Shown here: piece by piece, positions 1-7,260 of the stretch
How the letters are laid out: every line of letters starts with the position of its first letter
Numbering within the stretch: position 1 is the stretch's first letter
Notes under the pieces: generated by a model
The model's database searches: none
The model's input: only the letters and a program-made list of their open reading frames with translations
Told to the model about the DNA's origin: nothing
Source: CAVVSD01 sp963837655
Lineage (GTDB): Bacteria; Actinomycetota; Thermoleophilia; Solirubrobacterales; Solirubrobacteraceae
Direction: 5' to 3'
Assembly (NCBI GenBank): GCA_963837655.1
Contig: CAWIOK010000001.1
Span: 124,001-188,000 of the forward strand
Length of the DNA: 64,000 bases
Position numbers and translations under genes: made by a program

Positions 1-179
1 TCCGTCAGACCGCCGACGAGCTCCTGGCGGGTCTTGCCGGTCGCCGCCGGGAAGTCGGCGGGCTGTGCGGCGGCGGGTTCGGGCGGCGGCGCGGCCGCTT
101 CCTCTGACCCACCACAGGCGACGACGGTGAGCGCGCTCGCCGCGAGCAGCAGCGCAAGAACGTGTCGGACGGACCGCAT
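1..179 (-). CDS. Putative lipoprotein, N-terminal part (runs off left edge)
   Basis: The reverse-strand frame starts with ATG at 179 and stays open to the window edge, so about 59 codons are visible. A positively charged start (MRSVRHVL) is followed by a hydrophobic stretch and a lipobox VVAC ending at Cys22, then a Ala/Pro/Glu-rich linker (about residues 23-46). This is the layout of a lipoprotein signal peptide processed by signal peptidase II, with the mature protein tethered outside the membrane. The functional domain lies beyond the window, so no function can be given. It is divergent from the SDR gene, with 66 bp between them. Confidence 0.72.
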   Translation of the reverse strand, partial: MRSVRHVLALLLAASALTVVACGGSEEAAAPPPEPAAAQPADFPAATGKTRQELVGGLT

Positions 180-245
180 CCGGTCACAGGGTAGCCAGCG
201 CTCCGTGATTGGATATTGCGCTTCTGCAGCGATTGAGGGGGTCGA

Positions 246-983
246 ATGCCGCAGCGCGCAGCGATCGTGACGGGTGCATCGAGCGGCATCGGGCTCGCAC
301 TCGCCCACCTCCTCGGACAGGAGGGCCACGCGCTCACCATCGCCTCGCGACGCGCGGAGAAGGTCGAGGCGGCCCGGGCCCAGCTGGCGGACGCGGGCTA
401 CGACGTCCAGGCAGTCGCGGCCGATGTCGGCAACGAGGACGACATCCGCCGTGTGGTCGCCGCGCATCGCGAGCGCCACGCCCGTCTCGACGTCCTCGTC
501 AACAACGCCGGCGTCGGGATGGGCGAGTCGCTGGCCGACATCTCCACGCGCAAGCTCGACATCCAGCTTGCGACGAACCTGCGGTCGATCCCGCTCTTCT
601 ACCGCGAGTGCGTCGACCTGCTGACCGTCGCGGGCGAGGAGCACGGCAACGCCCTCGTCGTGAACATGTCGTCCATCGCGGGCAAGCAGGGCGAGCCGTG
701 GCTGTCGGTGTACTCGGCCACCAAAGCGGGTGTGGTCGGGTTCACGCAGGCGATGAACCGCGAGCTCAAGGAGCAGGGGATCAAGTCGACCGCGTTGTGC
801 CCGGCGTTCGTCGACACCCCGATGACCGACTTCATCAAGGACAGGCTCCCGCCGGAGTCGATGATCCAGCTCTCCGACATCACCGAGTCAGTGCGGTTCC
901 TCCTGCGGCTGACGCCCGGGTGCGTCGTCCCCGAGATCGTGTTCACCGGGCGCGGCGGCTCGCTCAAGGTGCAGAGCGCATGA
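246..983 (+). CDS. Short-chain dehydrogenase/reductase (SDR)
   Basis: A 245-residue classical SDR, the usual family length, that should use NAD(P)H on an alcohol or ketone substrate. The Rossmann glycine motif TGASSGIG is at residues 9-16, NNAG at 86-89, the catalytic serine region MSS at 141-143, and the YxxxK pair at Tyr156/Lys160. A GAGGGGG ribosome site precedes the ATG. Its stop overlaps the start of the following LLM oxidoreductase (ATGA), so the two are translationally coupled and probably act together. The substrate cannot be read from sequence. The family call is firm. Confidence 0.93.
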   Translation: MPQRAAIVTGASSGIGLALAHLLGQEGHALTIASRRAEKVEAARAQLADAGYDVQAVAADVGNEDDIRRVVAAHRERHARLDVLVNNAGVGMGESLADISTRKLDIQLATNLRSIPLFYRECVDLLTVAGEEHGNALVVNMSSIAGKQGEPWLSVYSATKAGVVGFTQAMNRELKEQGIKSTALCPAFVDTPMTDFIKDRLPPESMIQLSDITESVRFLLRLTPGCVVPEIVFTGRGGSLKVQSA

Positions 984-2011
984 AGCTCGCCTTGAGCGCC
1001 GGGTACTGGGGCGCCGGTCACGGCCCCGCGCAGCAGCTCGCGGCGGTGCAGGAGGCCGAGCGCCTGGGCTATGACTCCGTCTGGACCGCTGAGGCCTACG
1101 GGTCGGACGCGGCGACGGTCCTCGGGTGGATCGCGGGTCAGACGACGCGCATTCGCATCGGCGCGGGGATCTTCCAGATGCCCGCTCGCTCCCCTGCGAT
1201 GACGGCGATGACGGCAGCGACCCTCGACCGCCTGTCGGGCGGCCGGATGCTCCTGGGCATCGGCTCCAGCGGCCCGCAGGTCGCGGAGGGCTGGCACGGC
1301 CAGCGCTTCGCCAAGCAGCTGCAGCGCACGCGGGAGTACGTCGAGGTCGTCCGGATGGCGCTGGACCGGCGCCGCGTCGAGTTCCACGGCGAGACGCTCG
1401 ACCTGCCGTTGCCCGACGGCCCGGGCAAGGCGCTCAAGCTGACGATCGCCCCGGTGCAGGACCGCATCCCGATCTACCTCGCCGCGATCGGGCCGCGCAA
1501 CACCGCGCTCGCGGGCGAGATCGCCGACGGATGGCTGCCCATCCTGCTCGCGCCCGAGCACCTGCCCGAGCTGCGCGGGCTGCTGGAGGAGGGCGCGGCG
1601 CGCGCCGGACGCAGCCTCGACGGATTCGACATCGTCGCGTCCGTGAACGTCCTGATCACCGACGACGTCGCCGCCGCTCGCGATGCGATGCGACCGTTCA
1701 TCGCGCTGTACGTCGGAGGGATGGGCTCGCGTGATCGGAACTTCTACAACCAGCTCGTCGGCCGCTACGGCTTCCAGGACGCCGCGCGGGCGATCCAGGA
1801 CCACTACCTCGCGGGCGACCGCGGCGCCGCGATGGCCGCGATCCCCGACGAGCTGATCGACATGGTCACGCTGGCCGGGCCGGCCGACGTCGTCCGCGAC
1901 CGCCTGCGCGCCTATCGCGACGCGGGCGTCGGGACCGTGTCGATCGCGCCGATGGCGAGGACGCCGGACGAGGCCGTCGAGCAGCTGCGGTTGGTCGCGG
2001 AGCTCGTGTAG
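980..2011 (+). CDS. LLM-class F420-dependent oxidoreductase
   Basis: A 343-residue luciferase-like (TIM-barrel) oxidoreductase. The start ATG at 980 overlaps the SDR stop by 4 nt; the frame stays open far upstream, but the homologous protein begins here (MKLALSAGYW). Typical LLM features are the ERLGYDSVWTAE segment (residues 27-38), the IRIGAGI strand (58-64) and the TLDRLSGGRMLLGIGSSGP segment (81-99). Actinobacterial members usually use coenzyme F420 and reduce or oxidise small organics. Coupling to the SDR suggests two steps on one substrate, which is inference. FMN-dependent flavin monooxygenase activity is the alternative. Confidence 0.88.
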   Translation: MKLALSAGYWGAGHGPAQQLAAVQEAERLGYDSVWTAEAYGSDAATVLGWIAGQTTRIRIGAGIFQMPARSPAMTAMTAATLDRLSGGRMLLGIGSSGPQVAEGWHGQRFAKQLQRTREYVEVVRMALDRRRVEFHGETLDLPLPDGPGKALKLTIAPVQDRIPIYLAAIGPRNTALAGEIADGWLPILLAPEHLPELRGLLEEGAARAGRSLDGFDIVASVNVLITDDVAAARDAMRPFIALYVGGMGSRDRNFYNQLVGRYGFQDAARAIQDHYLAGDRGAAMAAIPDELIDMVTLAGPADVVRDRLRAYRDAGVGTVSIAPMARTPDEAVEQLRLVAELV

Positions 2012-2039
2012 TGCGCAGAACCTGCGGAACCGTGCACTA

Positions 2040-3224
2040 GTGAGGCTGCTCCTGGGCGCGTTCGGCGACCCGGGCCACGCCTTCCCGATGATCGCCCTCG
2101 GCCGGGCGCTCTCGTCGCGCGGCCACGACGTGACGTTGCAGACCTGGCAGCGCTGGGAGCAGGACGTGGTCGCCGAGGGGATGGCGTTCGCCGCGGCGCC
2201 GGAGGACCCGGTGTTCCCCACGCGCGAGCACCCGATCAACCCCTACGACGCCGCGCTGCCGCTCACCCGCATGACCGTCCCGCTCGTCGAGGAGGTGCGC
2301 CCCCACGCCGTGGTCGCCGACATCCTCACCCTCGCCCCGGCGCTCGCCGCCGAGCTGTCCGGCGTGCGCGTCGCGACGCTCATCCCTCATATCCATCCCG
2401 CGCTGGAACGTGGCATGCCGCCCTACTCGGTCGGCGCACGGCGGCCCCGCACCTCCCTGGGCCGCGCGGTGTGGCGCGCGCCAGGCCCGCTCATGGACCG
2501 TGGTCTGCGGATCGGTCGCGACGAGCTCAACGGGACGCGCGTCGCCCTCGGCCTCCCGCCCGTCGAGCGACTGTGGGGCGGACTGAGTCAGGAGCTGTGC
2601 CTGGTCGCGACGTTCCCGCAGCTGGAGTACCCGCGCGACTGGCCGGCAGGGACCGAGGTGGTCGGGCCGCTGCTCTGGGAGCCGGCGTTCGAGGGCGACG
2701 TCGAACCGCCGCCGGGCCGCGAGCCGCTCGTGCTCGTGGCGCCGTCGACGTCGCAGGACCCCGAGCACCGGCTGCTGCGCAGCGCCGTGCTCGGGCTCGC
2801 CGACCTCCCGGTCCGCGTCCTCGCGAGCACGAATCGCCGGCCGCTGGGCGACGCCCTCCCGGTCCCGCCCAACGCGCGGGTCGTCGACTGGCTCTCCTAC
2901 GCGCGGACGATGCCGCGCTGCGACGTCGTCGTGTGCCATGGCGGCCACGGCACCGTGGCCCGCGCGCTCGCGTCGGGCTGTGTCGTGGTGGCCGTGCCCG
3001 CGGCGGGCGACATGGCCGAGAACGCCGCGCGGATCGACTGGGCCGGCGTCGGCGTCCGGGTGCCGCGGCGGATGTGCACGCCGCGGTCGATCGGGCTCGC
3101 CGTCGGCCGAGCGTTGGCCAAGCCGCGGCTACGCCGCCGTGCGCGCGAGCTGGCGACCTGGGCCGCCACCCACGATGCATCGCACGAGGCCGCGCTGCAC
3201 GTGGAGCGGTTCACGCGCGACTGA
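2040..3224 (+). CDS. UGT/MGT-type glycosyltransferase (GT1)
   Basis: A 394-residue GT-B fold glycosyltransferase. The N-terminal acceptor half begins MRLLLGAFGDPGHAFP, the usual first strand and loop of the MGT family. The C-terminal nucleotide-sugar half carries CHGGHGT at residues 299-305 followed by a PAAGDMAENA segment, the donor-binding region of GT1 enzymes. Start is GTG at 2040. Such enzymes glycosylate macrolides, sterols, carotenoids or lipids; the acceptor here is unknown. It stands alone 28 bp after the LLM gene and is followed by a strong hairpin, so it may end the 246-3224 transcription unit. Confidence 0.88.
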   Translation: MRLLLGAFGDPGHAFPMIALGRALSSRGHDVTLQTWQRWEQDVVAEGMAFAAAPEDPVFPTREHPINPYDAALPLTRMTVPLVEEVRPHAVVADILTLAPALAAELSGVRVATLIPHIHPALERGMPPYSVGARRPRTSLGRAVWRAPGPLMDRGLRIGRDELNGTRVALGLPPVERLWGGLSQELCLVATFPQLEYPRDWPAGTEVVGPLLWEPAFEGDVEPPPGREPLVLVAPSTSQDPEHRLLRSAVLGLADLPVRVLASTNRRPLGDALPVPPNARVVDWLSYARTMPRCDVVVCHGGHGTVARALASGCVVVAVPAAGDMAENAARIDWAGVGVRVPRRMCTPRSIGLAVGRALAKPRLRRRARELATWAATHDASHEAALHVERFTRD

Positions 3225-3241
3225 GAGGAGAGATGCGGGGC

Positions 3242-3271
3242 TCCCGGGGCCCGGATCCGGCGGCCCCGGGA
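3242..3271 (+). terminator. GC-rich hairpin after glycosyltransferase gene
   Basis: A perfect 10-bp stem (TCCCGGGGCC at 3242-3251 with GGCCCCGGGA at 3262-3271) with a 10-nt loop, 18 bp after the glycosyltransferase stop. No T-run follows, so it may act as a Rho-assisted or I-shaped terminator rather than a classical intrinsic one. Confidence 0.5.
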
Positions 3272-3280
3272 ACCTCGCTC

Positions 3281-3328
3281 GGTAGGTGAGTGGGAGAGGG
3301 CCTCGTCCGGAGGCACCCACCTGAGACC
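3281..3328 (+). other. Possible structured RNA element between convergent genes
   Basis: A nested fold can be drawn: GGT/ACC at the ends, AGGTG (3284-3288) with CACCT (3318-3322), and an apical GCCTC (3300-3304)/GAGGC (3310-3314) with loop GTCCG. The GGTAGGTGAG start recalls the first helix of the Mg2+ M-box, but the other conserved M-box blocks are not seen and no gene follows on this strand. Left unassigned. Confidence 0.2.
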
Positions 3329-3399
3329 GGCATCCCTGCACGGGTTGGAACGCCGAACCTCAGGAGATATTGAGGAGTTGCCGGATTGGCGCGTTCGCG

Positions 3400-3678
3400 C
3401 TACGTCACGACCGTCCAGGGCTCGACCCGCCATTCCTTCACGAGCCCGGCCTTGTTGTAGGGGTCATCGGCGACGAACTCCTCGACCGTCGCGGGATCGT
3501 CGACGCGCATCGCGAGGACGCCGCCGTGGGGCGGATCGCCGATGGCACCGGCCATGACGACGCGACCGTCGTCCTTCCAGTGCGCGATGTGCGCCAGGTG
3601 GGCGTCGCGGTGCGGGCCGCGCTTGTCGACGATGTCGTCGACGTAGTCGTAGAACAGCAGCTGCAGTCGTTCAGGCAC
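3400..3678 (-). CDS. YCII-family protein
   Basis: A 92-residue protein of the YciI/YCII family, small alpha/beta ferredoxin-like dimers related to dienelactone and chloromuconolactone isomerase folds. The conserved features seen are RGPHRDAHLAHI near residue 20, the MAGAIGDPP strand-loop (about 42-50) and the LAMRVDDPATVEEFVADDPY segment leading to EWRVEPW at the end. Function is unknown for most members, and the length matches the family. Monocistronic, upstream of the tiny membrane-peptide gene's terminator region. Confidence 0.85.
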   Translation of the reverse strand: MPERLQLLFYDYVDDIVDKRGPHRDAHLAHIAHWKDDGRVVMAGAIGDPPHGGVLAMRVDDPATVEEFVADDPYNKAGLVKEWRVEPWTVVT

Positions 3679-3740
3679 GGCGGGACCGTATCGATCGCCG
3701 GGGGTGCCGGCAGGTCCGACGGGGCGCGGCGAGAACGCGA

Positions 3741-3763
3741 AACGCCCGCTTGACGCGGGCGTT
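3741..3763 (-). terminator. Intrinsic-type terminator for the small membrane peptide
   Basis: A perfect 9-bp stem, AACGCCCGC (3741-3749)/GCGGGCGTT (3755-3763), with loop TTGAC. On the reverse strand the stem runs into TTTCGC. It lies 33 bp past the stop of the 3797-3895 gene. Confidence 0.65.
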
Positions 3764-3796
3764 GACTGCAGATCGCGCTGCGTATACGAGTGCGGG

Positions 3797-3895
3797 CTAG
3801 GCGCGCCGGAGGAAGTAGAAGATCAGGATGACGAGCAGGATGATGACGAGGATCCCGATGATCCCGTAACCGGTTCCGGCGATTGCGAGCGGCAA
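3797..3895 (-). CDS. 32-residue single-pass membrane peptide
   Basis: A very short gene with a TTG start at 3895 set 5 nt behind a perfect GGAGG. The product is MPLAIAGTGY, then an uninterrupted hydrophobic helix of about 20 residues (Ile/Leu/Val), ending FYFLRRA with two arginines. That predicts one transmembrane helix, N-out/C-in. Peptides of this shape (LPLAIAG... ending LRRA) recur in actinobacterial genomes with no known role. The strong ribosome site, exact spacing and a dedicated downstream terminator support it as a real gene. It could modulate a larger membrane protein; that is speculation. Confidence 0.72.
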   Translation of the reverse strand: MPLAIAGTGYGIIGILVIILLVILIFYFLRRA

Positions 3896-4203
3896 GTGAG
3901 CCTCCAGAGGCTTCGGCGTTGATGCGACGGTTGGCGCATACCCGCCCGGGCCAACCGCATTCGCCGGCGTCGCCCGGCTCCGGAGGCGCGGACGCACCGG
4001 ATGCGCGGATACGAGGGCCACAGCGTCCGGCTCGCCGTCGTGCGCGCGGGAGAACCGGTCGGCGGCCCGCGGCGGCGACGTCCGGCACCGGCATGAGGGA
4101 GTTGCCGGTGACCTGTTTCGGTGTGCGACCCGGGCCGCGCCATGAGCCGGGCGCGGGTGGCCCAGACGCACGAAACGCCCGCGATCGCGGGCGTTTCTCA
4201 AGC
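3896..4203. other. Intergenic stretch between the membrane peptide and tRNA-Asn
   Basis: No convincing gene is present. The only clear element is the tRNA terminator palindrome at 4172-4197. The stretch presumably also holds the promoter of the membrane-peptide gene. Confidence 0.6.
4172..4197 (-). terminator. Palindromic terminator of tRNA-Asn
   Basis: A perfect 26-bp inverted repeat centred on GCGATCGC (arms GAAACGCCCGCGA), 7 bp past the 3' end of tRNA-Asn. It shares the AACGCCCGC arm with the terminator at 3741-3763. Confidence 0.7.
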
Positions 4204-4274
4204 TCCGGGGGTGGGATTCGAACCCACAACCCTTCGATTAACAGTCGAATGCTCTGCCGTTGAGCTACCCCGGA
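4204..4274 (-). tRNA. tRNA-Asn (anticodon GTT)
   Basis: On the reverse strand a full cloverleaf can be drawn: 7-bp acceptor TCCGGGG/CCCCGGA, D-arm GCTC/GAGC, anticodon arm TTCGA-CTGTTAA-TCGAA with anticodon GTT, a 5-nt variable loop, and T-arm GTGGG-TTCGAAT-CCCAC. The gene is 71 nt without an encoded CCA. Single, with its own terminator. Confidence 0.97.
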
Positions 4275-4321
4275 CCGCGCCGGAGCCCGCCAGGGGCCCC
4301 GTCGAACACTGTAAACGACCG

Positions 4322-4993
4322 TCAGGGCAGGAGCTTGAGCCCCGCCTCGACCTCCGCGTGGCAGTTCGAACACAGCAGCAGGCACTTCGCGGCCTCGCGC
4401 CGGTTGTGCTCGAGCGATCCCGTCGCCCCGCCACCGAGCGCGAACGCCTTCATCGCCGGGTCGACATGGTGGAAGTGCAGCGCGCCCACGTATCGGTGGT
4501 AGCCGCAGAGCGCACATGCGCCGCCTGCCTCGGCGACGAGTCGCGTACGTAGGCGGCGGCGGCGCTCGATAACCTGCTCCGACTGGCAGAGCAGGCAGCG
4601 GTACTGCGCGTCGTAGCCGCGCAGCCTGAACGTCGTCCGCCCGTGATGACGACAGGTGAGCTCGATGTCCTGACCATCGGCCTGAGCGACGAGCCGACGC
4701 GTCTCGGTGAGCCGCGTCTCGAGCTCGTGGACGCGCAACCAATGCCGGACGCTCGCTGGGCTGCGGTCGATGGCCTTGGCGATGCCGCGCACCGACAGAC
4801 CAGCATCGATCAGCCGCTCGAGGTCGTCGCGGCCCAACCGACCACGAGCGCGTTGCACGTCGGCCCCCACCGCCGTCAACCCGTGCTTGCGCATCCAGTA
4901 CGACACCGTCGACGGGTGCCGGGCGGCGCGGCGACCCATCTCGTCCAGCGACAGCCCGTCGCCGATCCAGCGCTCAAGCACAGCCCGTTCCAT
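4322..4993 (-). CDS. HNH endonuclease with two N-terminal HTH segments
   Basis: Two tandem helix-turn-helix-like repeats come first (WIGDGLSLDEMGRRAARH... and LIDAGLSVRGIAKAIDRS..., each followed by a WxxxH helix), then a central region with a CxxC, then a C-terminal HNH module: CALCGYHRY, LHFHHVDP and a closing CxxC-H (CSNCHAEVE). HNH nucleases nick or cut DNA with one metal ion. ATG at 4993 is preferred because the alternative ATG at 5014 lies inside a LexA-type operator; the product is then 223 residues. The box implies DNA-damage induction. The physiological target is unknown; the HTH repeats could guide DNA binding. Confidence 0.82.
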   Translation of the reverse strand: MERAVLERWIGDGLSLDEMGRRAARHPSTVSYWMRKHGLTAVGADVQRARGRLGRDDLERLIDAGLSVRGIAKAIDRSPASVRHWLRVHELETRLTETRRLVAQADGQDIELTCRHHGRTTFRLRGYDAQYRCLLCQSEQVIERRRRLRTRLVAEAGGACALCGYHRYVGALHFHHVDPAMKAFALGGGATGSLEHNRREAAKCLLLCSNCHAEVEAGLKLLP

Positions 4994-4994
4994 G

Positions 4995-5014
4995 ATGCGA
5001 ACACTAGTTCGCAT
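4995..5014 (-). promoter_or_regulatory. LexA (SOS) box in front of the HNH gene
   Basis: A perfect inverted repeat ATGCGAAC-ACTA-GTTCGCAT, containing the CGAAC-N4-GTTCG core of the actinobacterial/Bacillus LexA operator. It sits 1 bp upstream of the preferred ATG at 4993, overlapping any promoter or leader. LexA bound here would block transcription until DNA damage. Confidence 0.7.
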
Positions 5015-5032
5015 GCCGGACGGAACCGAGAG

Positions 5033-5476
5033 CTAGGAGCGCTTGGCGAACATCCCGGTGAACACGCTGCGGAAGAGCACGTCCTCGCCCCGCACCAGCT
5101 CGGCGCGCAGCTCCACAAGTCCCAGGCTGGGTCGGCTGCGCGACTCGCGCGCGCCGAGCACCTCCGCCCTCGCCTGCACGACGTCACCGGGGAACATCGG
5201 GCGCGGCCAGCCGAACTCGGTCCCGCCGGGCGATCCCTGCGACGTCGACTTCGACAGCACGTCGTCCACGAACGCCCGCATCCACAGGCACGAGCTGTAC
5301 CACCCGGAGGCGACCAGGCCGCCGAAGATGGACTTGCGTGCGGCCTCCTCGTCGATGTGGAACGGCTGTGGGTCGTAGCGACGGGCGAACTCGATCATGT
5401 CCTCGCGGTCGGCGGTGATCGTCCCGAGGTCGAAGACCCGCCCGGGCGTGAAGTCCTCGTAGGCAAGCTCTGGCAT
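5033..5476 (-). CDS. MaoC-family (R)-hydratase-like protein
   Basis: A 147-residue single hot-dog protein of the MaoC dehydratase family. The hydratase motif is visible as FARRYDPQPFHIDEEAA followed by FGGLVASG, giving the Asp/His pair that hydrates trans-2-enoyl-CoA. The later GDVVQARAEVL strand is also typical. Likely substrates are enoyl-CoAs from fatty-acid or ketone breakdown, but many MaoC-like proteins remain unassigned. It starts 11 nt after the dnaG stop on the same strand, so it is probably co-transcribed with dgt-dnaG despite the unrelated function. Confidence 0.88.
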   Translation of the reverse strand: MPELAYEDFTPGRVFDLGTITADREDMIEFARRYDPQPFHIDEEAARKSIFGGLVASGWYSSCLWMRAFVDDVLSKSTSQGSPGGTEFGWPRPMFPGDVVQARAEVLGARESRSRPSLGLVELRAELVRGEDVLFRSVFTGMFAKRS

Positions 5477-5487
5477 GGCGGGCGAAG

Positions 5488-7248
5488 CTACTCGGCCGGC
5501 AGACGGTCCTGCTCGAGCGACCGATCCAGCGCAGCGTCGTACTGCTTCTGCAGCTCCTCGCGGCGCATGGCGAGCGCAGACTTCGCGCCGCTGGGCGCGG
5601 CGTCGATGTCACGGCGCGCGCGCCCCAGCGCCAGCTGGAGCCGCTGGACCTCGAACCGGCCGCGCCGGATCTCCGGGGCCCGCGCGCTGACCTTGAGCGC
5701 CGTCAGCAGACCCGCGAGCTCCGGATCCTCGAGGTCGGCCTCCGCCCCCCGGTCGCGCAGGTGCGCCGCGATCTGGCGGGTGGACTCCCCCATGATGTCG
5801 CGCTCGAGGTCGAGCTCCGCCAAGGCCGGTCCACCGAGGTCGGGGAACGCGATGCAGTACGCCAAGAACTCGCGCTCTGCGAGCTCCTGCGCAGGCAGCC
5901 GCCGCGGCGCGCGGCCGGCGCCCGGCGACGAGGGCGCCGCCAGCCGCCCTCCCTGCCCGAGCAGCGACGAGACCAGCTCCGGCGAGAGCGAGAGGCGGTC
6001 GGCGACGAGCGCCAGCAACTCCTCGCGCAGCACGCTCGGTGCGAGCGTCGCGAACACCGGTCGGACGGCCGCGATGATCTCGTCCTTGCCCTCGGCGTCG
6101 CGCACGTTGCCCGTCGCCAGCGCCCGCTCGACCCGGAAGCGCACGAACGGCATCGAGTCCTCGACAAGCTCCGTCAGGCGCGCGGCACCGCCCGGCTCCC
6201 CCACGAGATCCGCCGGATCCTTGCCCTGCGGGAGCGCGACGACCCGCAGCTCGAGCTTGCGGCCGTCGGCCACCCGGGCAGCGCGCAGCATCGCCTCGTG
6301 GCCTGCGCTGTCGCTGTCGAGCGCGAGCAGGACCGTCTGCGCGAGTCGCGAGAGCTCGCCGACCTGCTCCTCGGTCAGCGCGGTGCCCATGATCCCGACG
6401 CAGTTGCGCAGCCCGGCCTGGTGCAGCGCGAGGACGTCCGTGTAGCCCTCGACGGCGACGATCCGCCCGGCCCGCGCCGCGCTCGCCCGCGCGTGATCGG
6501 CGCCGAACAGCACACGGCTCTTGTGGAAGATGTCGTTCTCGGGCGTGTTGACGTACTTCGCCCCCCGCGCCTCCCCCATCGCACGTGCGCCGAATCCCAG
6601 CACCCGGCCGCGCGAGTCGCACAGCGGGAACGTGATCCGGGCTCGGAAGCGGTCGTAGATCTGCCCGCCGTTGCCGCGCGTCGCCAGCCCGGCGTCGTAG
6701 ATCTCGCGATTGGAGAACGCCGCCTTGCGCGACGCGAGCAGCACCTTGTCCCACGCGCTGGGCGCGTAGCCCACGCGGAACTCCCGCAGCGTGACCTCCT
6801 CCAGGCCGCGCTCGAGGAGGTAGTCGCGCGCGTGGCGCGCCTCGTGGGAGTCCCAGAGGTAGCGGACGTAGAACGCAGCGGTCCGCTCGAGGAGCTCCAG
6901 CAGCCGCTCGCGGGCAAGGCGGCGCTCGGCGTCGCGCGGATCCTCCGCCTCGACCTCGAGCTGCACGCCGTAGCGCTGGGCCAGCAGCTCGACCGCGTCG
7001 CTGAAGCCGACGCCCTCGATCTCCTGCACGAACTTGAACGCGTCCCCGCCGGCCTGGCAGCCGAAGCAGTGGTAGAGCTTGTCGACTGGCTCGACGCTGA
7101 ACGACGGGCTGCGCTCCTCGTGGAACGGGCAGATCCCGACGTAGCTCCGCGCGCCCGCCTTGCGCAGCTCGGTCCGCGCGGAGACGAGGTCGACCATGTC
7201 GATGGCATCGCGCACCGCCTCCACGGAGCTCCGCGTGAACTTGGGCAT
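5488..7248 (-). CDS. dnaG: DNA primase DnaG
   Basis: A 586-residue replicative primase that makes RNA primers for the lagging strand and is recruited by DnaB helicase. The CHC2 zinc ribbon has Cys40-x2-His43 and Cys61-x2-Cys64. The catalytic RNA-polymerase core and TOPRIM fold follow, with Glu267 in VEGYTDVLAL and the DSDSAG acidic motif at 311-316. The C-terminal third (from about residue 430) is the variable helicase-interaction domain, preceded by an Ala/Pro-rich linker. Length is normal for the family. It lies 12 nt downstream of dgt, on the same strand; that pairing of dNTP hydrolase and primase is common in actinobacteria. Confidence 0.98.
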   Translation of the reverse strand: MPKFTRSSVEAVRDAIDMVDLVSARTELRKAGARSYVGICPFHEERSPSFSVEPVDKLYHCFGCQAGGDAFKFVQEIEGVGFSDAVELLAQRYGVQLEVEAEDPRDAERRLARERLLELLERTAAFYVRYLWDSHEARHARDYLLERGLEEVTLREFRVGYAPSAWDKVLLASRKAAFSNREIYDAGLATRGNGGQIYDRFRARITFPLCDSRGRVLGFGARAMGEARGAKYVNTPENDIFHKSRVLFGADHARASAARAGRIVAVEGYTDVLALHQAGLRNCVGIMGTALTEEQVGELSRLAQTVLLALDSDSAGHEAMLRAARVADGRKLELRVVALPQGKDPADLVGEPGGAARLTELVEDSMPFVRFRVERALATGNVRDAEGKDEIIAAVRPVFATLAPSVLREELLALVADRLSLSPELVSSLLGQGGRLAAPSSPGAGRAPRRLPAQELAEREFLAYCIAFPDLGGPALAELDLERDIMGESTRQIAAHLRDRGAEADLEDPELAGLLTALKVSARAPEIRRGRFEVQRLQLALGRARRDIDAAPSGAKSALAMRREELQKQYDAALDRSLEQDRLPAE

Positions 7249-7260
7249 CTCAGCGCACCA

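Noticed and set aside
3281..3328. Possible Mg2+ M-box riboswitch (GGTAGGTGAG start)
   Set aside because: The other conserved M-box blocks and a downstream Mg2+ transporter are missing; kept only as an unassigned fold.
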